Shown: one piece after another, positions 5,097-9,835 of the stretch
Layout: each line of letters begins with the position of its first letter
Position numbering within the stretch: the stretch's first letter is position 1
Assembly: GCA_030043855.1 (NCBI GenBank)
Contig: JASHWW010000132.1
Span: 1-9,835 of the forward strand
Direction: 5' to 3'
DNA length: 9,835 bases
Source of the DNA: Thermoplasmata archaeon
Lineage (GTDB): Archaea; Thermoplasmatota; Thermoplasmata; Lutacidiplasmatales; UBA184
Position numbers and translations under genes: made by a program
The notes under the pieces: generated by a model
Databases searched by the model: none
The model's input: the letters and a program-made list of their open reading frames with translations, nothing else
Told to the model about the DNA's origin: nothing

Positions 5097-7013
5097 CTAG
5101 ATGTCGAGGTTCGTCACCTCGACGGCGTGCTCCTGGATGTAGAGGCGGCGCGGTTCGACTTCCTCGCCCATCAGGATCTCGAACAGCTCGTTGGCCCGGA
5201 TCGCGTCCTCGACCGTGACCTTCAGCAGCGTCCGGGCGCCCGGTCGCATGGTCGTTTCGGCGAGCTGCTCGGCGTTCATCTCCCCGAGCCCCTTGTATCG
5301 CTGGATCGTGACGCCCTTCGGACCGCCGTACTCGGTGACGAGCCGGTCCCGCTCGGCGTCGGAGAAGGCGTACGCGGCCCGGCTCCCCTTCGCCACGCGA
5401 TAGAGCGGCGCCTGCGCGATGAAGACCCGTCCCTCGCGGATCAGGACCGGCATCTTCCGGTAGAACAGCGTCAGCAGCAGCGTCCGGATGTGCGATCCGT
5501 CGACGTCGGCGTCGGTCATCAGGATGATCTTGTGGTACCGCAGCCGCGAGGCATCGAGCTCATCGCCGATGCCGACCCCGATCGCTTGGATCAGGGCCCG
5601 GATGTGCTCGTTCTGCAGCATCTTGTCGAGACGGGCCTTCTCGACGTTCAGGATCTTGCCGCGGAGCGGCAGGATCGCCTGGAACTCGCGGTCGCGGCCC
5701 TGCTTCGCCGTCCCGCCCGCACTGTCGCCTTCGACGATGAACAGCTCGCACTCCGCCGGATCGCGGGAGTGACAGTCCGCCAGCTTGCCGGGGAGCCCGC
5801 CGCCCTCCAGGAGGCTCTTGCGCCGGGTGAGCTCGCGCGCCTTCCGGGCCGCCTCGCGGGCGAGGGCGGCCTCGACCGCCTTGGTGATCAGGCTCTGGCC
5901 GACCGCCGGATGCTCCTCGAAGAACTCCGCGAGCTTCTCGTTGACCGCGCTCTCGACCTGGCCCTTGACCTCGGAGTTCCCGAGCTTCGCCTTCGTCTGG
6001 CCCTCGAACTGGGGCTCGAGGACCTTGACCGACAGGACCGCGGTCAGGCCCTCCCGGACGTCCTCGCCGGTGAGCCCCTCCTTGTCGGCCTTCAGGAACC
6101 CGCGCTGTCGCGCGTAGTCGTTCAACGTCCGCGTAAGCGCCGCGCGGAACCCGACGACGTGCGTGCCCCCGTCGACCGTGTTGATGTTGTTGACGAACGC
6201 GAGCATCGTCTCGTTGTAGCCGTCGTTGTACTGGAGGGCGAGCTCGATGTCCGTCGAGTCGCGCTTCGCGTGGACGAAGATCGGCGGCCGGAACAGGGTG
6301 TTCGAGGAGCCGTTCATGTCCTCGACGAACTCGGTGATCCCGCCCGCGTGGTGGAAGGAGAGGGTGGATCCGTCCCGCTCGTCGGAGAAGTGGATCGTCA
6401 CCCCGGGGTTGAGAAACGAGAGCTCCTTCAGCCGTCGGGCGATCGTCTCCTTGTCGAAGGTCGTCGTCTCCAGGACGGTGGCGTCCGGCTTGAAGCGCGT
6501 CTCCGTCCCCGTGCTGTCCGATACGCCGACCGTCGCGACGGCCCCGACCGGGGCCCCTCGCTCGTACCGCTGGAAGTACTCGTGCCCGTCCCGGCGGACG
6601 CGGACCTCGAGCCACTCGGAGAGCGCGTTGACGACGTGGATGCCGACCCCGTGCAGGCCGCCGGAGACCTTGTACGTGTTCCGGTCGAACTTCGAACCGG
6701 CGTGCAGCACGGTCATGACGATCTCGAGCGCCGGCCGGTGATACTTCGGGTGGACGTCGACGGGGATCCCCCGACCGTTGTCGCGCACGCCCGCGGAGCC
6801 GTCCGTGTACAAGGTGACGGAGATCTCCGTGCACGCCCCGGCCAACACTTCGTCGATCGAATTGTCGACCGCCTCCCAGACCAGGTGGTGCAGCCCCCGC
6901 GCGTCGGTCGACCCGATGTACATACCGGGCCGTTTCCGGACCGCCGAAAGTCCCTCCAGGATCTGGATGGAACTGGCATCGTACGCGGGTGCGTCGACCG
7001 TCTGCTGCGCCAT
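5097..7013 (-). CDS. gyrB: DNA gyrase subunit B
   Basis: 638 residues from ATG 7013. This is the ATPase/TOPRIM subunit of the bacterial-type topoisomerase II that introduces negative supercoils together with GyrA. Landmarks in order: the ATP-binding GHKL motifs with E47 and N51 in WEAVDNSIDE, DNGRGIP (78-84), GGLHGVGIHVVNA (118-130), the transducer QTKAKLGN (339-346, with K341 as the switch lysine), GLPGKLADC, then the TOPRIM EGDSAGG (428-434, catalytic E428) and DADVDG (501-506, Mg2+-binding D501 and D503), and finally QRYKGLGEMN (571-580). The length is that of the compact GyrB form without the large insertion of proteobacterial proteins. Bacterial-type gyrase is typical of Thermoplasmatota and several other euryarchaeal groups and is regarded as acquired from bacteria. 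gyrA is not in the window. It is the first gene of a minus-strand run and has its own TATA box upstream. Confidence 0.98.
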   Translation of the reverse strand: MAQQTVDAPAYDASSIQILEGLSAVRKRPGMYIGSTDARGLHHLVWEAVDNSIDEVLAGACTEISVTLYTDGSAGVRDNGRGIPVDVHPKYHRPALEIVMTVLHAGSKFDRNTYKVSGGLHGVGIHVVNALSEWLEVRVRRDGHEYFQRYERGAPVGAVATVGVSDSTGTETRFKPDATVLETTTFDKETIARRLKELSFLNPGVTIHFSDERDGSTLSFHHAGGITEFVEDMNGSSNTLFRPPIFVHAKRDSTDIELALQYNDGYNETMLAFVNNINTVDGGTHVVGFRAALTRTLNDYARQRGFLKADKEGLTGEDVREGLTAVLSVKVLEPQFEGQTKAKLGNSEVKGQVESAVNEKLAEFFEEHPAVGQSLITKAVEAALAREAARKARELTRRKSLLEGGGLPGKLADCHSRDPAECELFIVEGDSAGGTAKQGRDREFQAILPLRGKILNVEKARLDKMLQNEHIRALIQAIGVGIGDELDASRLRYHKIILMTDADVDGSHIRTLLLTLFYRKMPVLIREGRVFIAQAPLYRVAKGSRAAYAFSDAERDRLVTEYGGPKGVTIQRYKGLGEMNAEQLAETTMRPGARTLLKVTVEDAIRANELFEILMGEEVEPRRLYIQEHAVEVTNLDI

Positions 7014-7020
7014 CGGAAAT

Positions 7021-7038
7021 CGGCGGGGAACACCGCCG
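7021..7038 (-). other. Hairpin in the gyrB leader
   Basis: The arms CGGCGG (7021-7026) and CCGCCG (7033-7038) form a perfect 6-bp inverted repeat with a 6-base loop, ending seven bases before the gyrB ATG at 7013. If transcription starts about 26 bases after the TTATAA centre (near 7038), this stem would be the very 5' end of the mRNA and would fold the only GGTG-like ribosome-binding candidate into its arm. A leader control element or an operator is possible; chance is also possible at this GC content. Confidence 0.4.
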
Positions 7039-7061
7039 TAGAAAACCGAGCCGGGGGCGTG

Positions 7062-7067
7062 TTATAA
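7062..7067 (-). promoter_or_regulatory. TATA box of gyrB
   Basis: TTATAA inside GTTATAAC is the clearest TATA-like sequence in the gyrB-grpE spacer. On the minus strand it is preceded by a purine-rich GAACC stretch that could be the BRE. The predicted start of transcription is near 7038, giving gyrB a leader of about 25 bases, in contrast to the leaderless arrangement inferred for several neighbours. Confidence 0.65.
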
Positions 7068-7165
7068 CGGTTCGGTTTCGGGGGAAAAACGCCGCACATT
7101 CCGGGGGCCGGGAGCGGCCTCCGGACAGCTTATCTGGGGGTTGCGGGGGGCCGCGAGACGACCCC

Positions 7166-7183
7166 TCCGGACCCCCGTCCGGA
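7166..7183. repeat. Perfect inverted repeat upstream of grpE, possible operator
   Basis: TCCGGAC (7166-7172), four C residues, then GTCCGGA (7177-7183) form a perfect 7-bp palindrome with a 4-base spacer. The same heptamer TCCGGAC occurs once more at 7120-7126. The palindrome ends 18 bases before the TATA-like box proposed for grpE and 54 bases before its ATG, a usual place for a regulator site. The regulator is unknown, and GC-rich sequence produces such repeats by chance. Confidence 0.4.
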
Positions 7184-7201
7184 ACCGACCGCGACAAGCG
7201 G

Positions 7202-7206
7202 AAATA
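7202..7206 (+). promoter_or_regulatory. TATA-like box of the grpE-mvaA-pdxT operon
   Basis: AAATA within GCGGAAATACCC is centred 34 bases before the grpE ATG at 7238 and predicts a transcript with a leader of about eight bases. A second candidate, CTTATCT at 7129-7135, would give a leader of about 80 bases that includes the inverted repeat. I cannot decide between them from sequence alone. Confidence 0.4.
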
Positions 7207-7237
7207 CCCGCGCCTCCCCTCCGTCCCCGGCGGCACC

Positions 7238-7795
7238 ATGACCGACGAGGAGAGGGCTCCCGGGGCGGACCGCACCGAGGCCCCCGCGGCGACGCCCGCA
7301 CCCGCCCCCGGGGACGACTGGGCGACCCGGTACAAGTACCTCCTCGCCGATTTCGAGAACTTCCGACGTCGCTCCGAACGGGACCGGGAGGCGATCACCC
7401 GGCAGGCCCGGGGCGCGATGCTGCGGGAGCTGCTGCCGATCCTCGAGGGATTCCGGTCGGCCCAGCCGGCCATCGGCTCGCTGCCCGCGAGCGATCCGGT
7501 GCGGACGGGACTCGAGCTCCTCGAACGGGAGTGGGCGACGTTCCTGAAGCACGAAGGGGTCGAGCCGGTCGCCGAGGTCGGTCGTCCGTTCCGATCCGAC
7601 GAATGCGAGGCGGTCGGCGAGGCGGCGCCCAGCGGGTCGTCCCCCGACGGGACGGTCGCGGAGATCGTTCAGCAAGGGTACCGGTTCTTCGGCGGGCTGC
7701 TTCGGCCGGCCAAGGTCGTCGTCGCACGAGAGACGACCTCGGCGGCGGCGGGGCCCGCCGCGACCGACGTGCCGTCCTCGGAGGGGTCCGCGTGA
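7238..7795 (+). CDS. grpE: GrpE, nucleotide exchange factor of DnaK
   Basis: 185 residues from ATG 7238. GrpE dimers release ADP from DnaK (Hsp70) and so reset the chaperone cycle. The order of parts fits: a low-complexity Ala/Pro-rich N-terminus (1-27), a long helix with the family signature RYKYLLADFENFRRRSERDRE (31-51) running through LRELLPILEGFRSA, a helical linker, and a C-terminal beta domain with GTVAEIVQQGYRF-GGLLRPAKVVVAR (138-164), the DnaK-contacting part. The last 20 residues are again Ala/Ser-rich. dnaK and dnaJ are not in the window, whereas they are often next to grpE. Archaea that have this system are thought to have gained it from bacteria. grpE is the first gene of an operon, and its TGA overlaps the GTG start of mvaA. 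Confidence 0.93.
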   Translation: MTDEERAPGADRTEAPAATPAPAPGDDWATRYKYLLADFENFRRRSERDREAITRQARGAMLRELLPILEGFRSAQPAIGSLPASDPVRTGLELLEREWATFLKHEGVEPVAEVGRPFRSDECEAVGEAAPSGSSPDGTVAEIVQQGYRFFGGLLRPAKVVVARETTSAAAGPAATDVPSSEGSA

Positions 7796-9096
7796 CGCGT
7801 TCGTCCGAGGTCCCGGGATTCTATCGTCGCACCGTCGCGGAGCGCCGGGCGTTCCTGCGGGAGTGGGGCGGGCTCACGGAGGAGGAGGCGCGGTCGTACG
7901 AGTTCCCCCCGGGGGTCGACCCGGCGACGATCGACCACATGATCGAGAACGTCGTCGGGGTCATGCCGATCCCGCTCGGCGTCGCGACGAACTTCCGGAT
8001 CAACGGGAAGGACGTCCTCGTCCCGATGGCGATCGAGGAACCGAGCGTCGTGGCCGCCGCATCGAACGCGGCGAAGGTCGCCCGGGCCGGCGGCGGGTTC
8101 CATGCGCAGACGACCGCCCCGGTGATGATCGGGCAGGTCCAGATCCTCGACGTCGTCGATCCGGCGGCGGCGCGACTGCGGATCCTGGACCACCGCGACG
8201 AGCTGCTCGCGGCCGCGAACGCGAAGGACCCGGTCCTGGTGAAATTCGGCGGCGGGGCGAAGGAGATCGAGGTCCGCCGCCTCGACTCGGCCCGCGGACC
8301 GATGCTCGTCGTGCACCTCCTCGTGGACGCCCGGGACGCCGGCGGGATGAACGCCGTGAACACGATGTGCGAGGCGCTCGCACCCGAGTTCGCCCGCCTG
8401 ACCGGCGGTCGGGTCGTCCTGCGGATCATCTCGAACCTCGCCGTGCACCGGCTGGGACGCGCCCGCGCGACGTTCCCGGCCGATCTCCTGAAGACCGACA
8501 CGGCGACCGGTCCGCAGGTCGTCGATGCGATCCTCGACGCGTACGCGTTCGCCGCCGCGGACCCGTTCCGGTGCGCCACCCACAACAAGGGGATCATGAA
8601 CGGGGTGTCGAGTGTCGTCCTCGCGACGGGGAACGACTTCCGCGCGATCGAGAGCGGCGCCCACAGCTACGCGGCGTGGCAGGCCTCCGACCGGGGCGAG
8701 GTGATCGCCCCCCTCACCGAGTACGAAAAGGACGTGGACGGCAACCTGGTCGGAACGATCGAGCTGCCCGTTCCGGTCGGGCTCATCGGCGGCGCGACGG
8801 CGGTGCATCCGACGGCGAAGGCGAACGTGAAGGTGCTCGGCGTACGGAGCGCCCGCGAGCTCGGCGAGATCCTCGCTGCCGTCGGGTTGGCGCAGAACTT
8901 CGCCGCCCTGCGCGCCCTGGCGACCGAGGGGATCCAGCGCGGTCACATGGAGCTGCACGCCCGCAACCTCGCGACGAGCGCCGGGGCACGCCCGGACGAG
9001 GTCGACCGGGTCGTCGAACGCCTCGTGCGGGACCGTCAAGTCCGGTTCGACCGAGCGAAGGAGATCCTGGAGGAGCTCCGTCGCGCCGCGGGATGA
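7792..9096 (+). CDS. mvaA: Class II hydroxymethylglutaryl-CoA reductase
   Basis: 434 residues from GTG 7792, which overlaps the grpE stop as GTGA. GGAGGGG at 7780-7786 is a good ribosome-binding site five bases before it. The enzyme reduces HMG-CoA to mevalonate with NAD(P)H, the committed step to isoprenoids and hence archaeal membrane lipids. Class II features are ENVVGVMPIPLGVATNFRING (from E52), EEPSVVAAAS with E83, DARDAGGMNAVNT (179-191), ISNLAVHRLGRA, HNKGIMNG with K266, ATGNDFRAIESGAH with D282, and QRGHMELHARNLA with H385. The Glu/Lys/Asp/His quartet falls almost at the P. mevalonii positions (83, 267, 283, 381), and the length matches that enzyme. The cofactor motif reads DAGGMN rather than the usual DAMGAN, so NADH or NADPH preference is open. 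In an archaeon the role should be biosynthetic despite similarity to the degradative bacterial enzyme. Confidence 0.97.
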   Translation: MTRSSEVPGFYRRTVAERRAFLREWGGLTEEEARSYEFPPGVDPATIDHMIENVVGVMPIPLGVATNFRINGKDVLVPMAIEEPSVVAAASNAAKVARAGGGFHAQTTAPVMIGQVQILDVVDPAAARLRILDHRDELLAAANAKDPVLVKFGGGAKEIEVRRLDSARGPMLVVHLLVDARDAGGMNAVNTMCEALAPEFARLTGGRVVLRIISNLAVHRLGRARATFPADLLKTDTATGPQVVDAILDAYAFAAADPFRCATHNKGIMNGVSSVVLATGNDFRAIESGAHSYAAWQASDRGEVIAPLTEYEKDVDGNLVGTIELPVPVGLIGGATAVHPTAKANVKVLGVRSARELGEILAAVGLAQNFAALRALATEGIQRGHMELHARNLATSAGARPDEVDRVVERLVRDRQVRFDRAKEILEELRRAAG

Positions 9097-9725
9097 AGGT
9101 CGGGGTCCTCGCGCTCCAGGGCGACGTTCCGGAGCACCTTCGGGCACTCGCGCAGGCCGTCCCGGGCAGCTCGCCGATCGCGGTCCGTCGTCCGGACGAT
9201 CTGGCGGCCGCCGACGCGCTCTTCCTTCCGGGCGGGGAGTCGACCACCATCGCTCGCCTCTTGCAAGAGGCGAGGTTGTGGGAGCCGCTCGGCGCCCGGC
9301 TCCGCGACGGTTTCCCCGTGCTCGCGACGTGCGCGGGATTCATCCTCCTCGCGACCGCGCTCTCGCCGGGCGCGAGCGGCATCGACCCCCCGACGTTCGG
9401 CGCGCTCGACGTGACCGTCCGCCGGAACGATTACGGCGCTCAACGCGAGTCGTTCGAGGGCCCGGTCCGCATCGAGGGCCTCGCGGGACCGGCCTATCCG
9501 GGGGTGTTCATCCGGGCCCCGCGCATCCTCGCCGTGGGTCCGCGCGCGACCTCCTTCGCCTGGGTCGGCCACGAGGTCGTCGGCGTGCGCCGGGGCGCGA
9601 TCTGGGGCCTGACCTTCCATCCGGAGCTGTCGGGGGACCTCCGACTGCATCGGATGTTCCTGGCCGCCGCGTCCCGGGGGGCTAGCGCACGAGCAGCCAC
9701 CACGCGAGCCCGACCCCCAGGGTGA
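9093..9725 (+). CDS. pdxT: Pyridoxal 5'-phosphate synthase glutaminase subunit PdxT
   Basis: 210 residues from ATG 9093, overlapping the mvaA stop as ATGA. PdxT is the class I glutamine amidotransferase that feeds ammonia to PdxS, which builds pyridoxal phosphate from ribose 5-phosphate and glyceraldehyde 3-phosphate. Visible signatures are MKVGVLALQGDVPEHLRAL at the N-terminus, LPGGESTTIARLL (45-57), the nucleophile C80 in LATCAGFILLA, RRNDYGAQRESFEG (110-123), FIRAPRI (139-145), and H176 and E178 of the triad in GLTFHPELS. The core ends near residue 192, and an Ala/Arg-rich tail of about 18 residues, slightly longer than usual, overlaps the convergent gene. pdxS is not in the window. The start overlap suggests translation coupled to mvaA; a GGAGGAG at 9069-9075 is too far upstream to be an ordinary ribosome-binding site. 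Confidence 0.96.
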   Translation: MKVGVLALQGDVPEHLRALAQAVPGSSPIAVRRPDDLAAADALFLPGGESTTIARLLQEARLWEPLGARLRDGFPVLATCAGFILLATALSPGASGIDPPTFGALDVTVRRNDYGAQRESFEGPVRIEGLAGPAYPGVFIRAPRILAVGPRATSFAWVGHEVVGVRRGAIWGLTFHPELSGDLRLHRMFLAAASRGASARAATTRARPPG

Positions 9726-9835
9726 GAGCAGCGCCCACCCCGGCGACCGCCCAGCGCGTCCGTCGGGACGCGTCCCGCCACCCTCCCCAGAAGATCGGCA
9801 CCGGTCCGATCAGGACAACTCCGCCGCCGCCCCAA
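9682..9835 (-). CDS. TIGR00304/DUF131-like small membrane protein, C-terminal part
   Basis: The minus strand is open from the right edge to the TAG at 9684-9682, giving about 50 residues of a gene whose 5' part lies outside. The visible part reads GGGGVVLIGPVPIFWGGWRD, a basic stretch (SRRTR), then one membrane helix (WAVAGVGAALTLGVGLAWWLLV) and a final Arg. The G-G-V-x-x-I-G-P-x-P-I-x-x-G motif followed by a C-terminal helix is the hallmark I associate with the small archaeal TIGR00304/DUF131 membrane proteins, whose function is unknown. The family name is from memory of the motif. The last 44 bases overlap the end of pdxT on the other strand. Confidence 0.7.
   Translation of the reverse strand, partial: WGGGGVVLIGPVPIFWGGWRDASRRTRWAVAGVGAALTLGVGLAWWLLVR

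Noticed and set aside
4434..7067. A plus-strand open frame of 877 codons, antisense to gyrB and part of the CorA-like gene
   Set aside because: The product is an Arg/Asp/Val-rich low-complexity chain with no recognisable domain, while the other strand encodes unmistakable GyrB. Long antisense frames are expected where codons are very GC-rich in third position.
7863..9096. The pdxT frame is open far upstream, through mvaA
   Set aside because: Only the part from ATG 9093 shows PdxT similarity; the upstream part is an out-of-frame Arg/Gly-rich reading of mvaA. It is not a fusion protein.
1..9835. Mobile element, CRISPR array, tRNA/rRNA gene or defence cassette
   Set aside because: I saw no transposase or integrase motifs, regularly spaced repeats, cloverleaf-like sequences or known defence domains; the content is housekeeping genes.

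Overview
The window is a compact, very GC-rich stretch (roughly 70% by eye) of an archaeal chromosome. Archaeal markers are a Nop5-type C/D box sRNP core protein, the tail of a TIGR00304/DUF131-like membrane protein, and TATA-like boxes about 25-27 bases before several starts, as in leaderless archaeal transcripts. GrpE, a bacterial-type GyrB and a class II HMG-CoA reductase next to these markers point to Thermoplasmatota, probably a high-GC uncultured lineage. That placement is inference from gene content; no rRNA gene is present.

Layout, left to right. A crotonase-family gene runs off the left edge on the minus strand (1-299), diverging from nop5 (452-1495, +). nop5 collides tail to tail, with a 39-base coding overlap, with a peroxiredoxin-like/TlpA-like thiol protein (1457-2008, -). 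That gene diverges across 60 bases from a lipoate-ligase-like protein that lacks the family lysine (2069-2776, +). The ligase-like gene meets the end of a minus-strand run read gyrB (7013-5097), then a CorA-like membrane protein (about 5074-4109), then an MTA/SAH-type deaminase (4101-2773).

A 224-base divergent promoter region (7014-7237) separates gyrB from a plus-strand operon of grpE, mvaA (class II HMG-CoA reductase) and pdxT, joined by 4-base start/stop overlaps. pdxT overlaps by 44 bases the convergent TIGR00304-like gene that enters from the right edge (9682-9835, -).

The genes are housekeeping: DNA topology, RNA modification, protein folding, isoprenoid lipid precursor synthesis, vitamin B6 synthesis, and nucleoside salvage. 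I see no mobile element, CRISPR array, tRNA, rRNA or defence cassette, and no clear new multi-gene system. The points worth a second look are: a CorA-like protein whose coding frame runs far upstream of its first standard start and reads GMP where CorA has GMN; a lipoate-ligase homologue with alanine at the catalytic lysine position; convergent genes that all overlap; and symmetric or hairpin-bearing promoter regions. No stretch of 300 bases lacks a gene.
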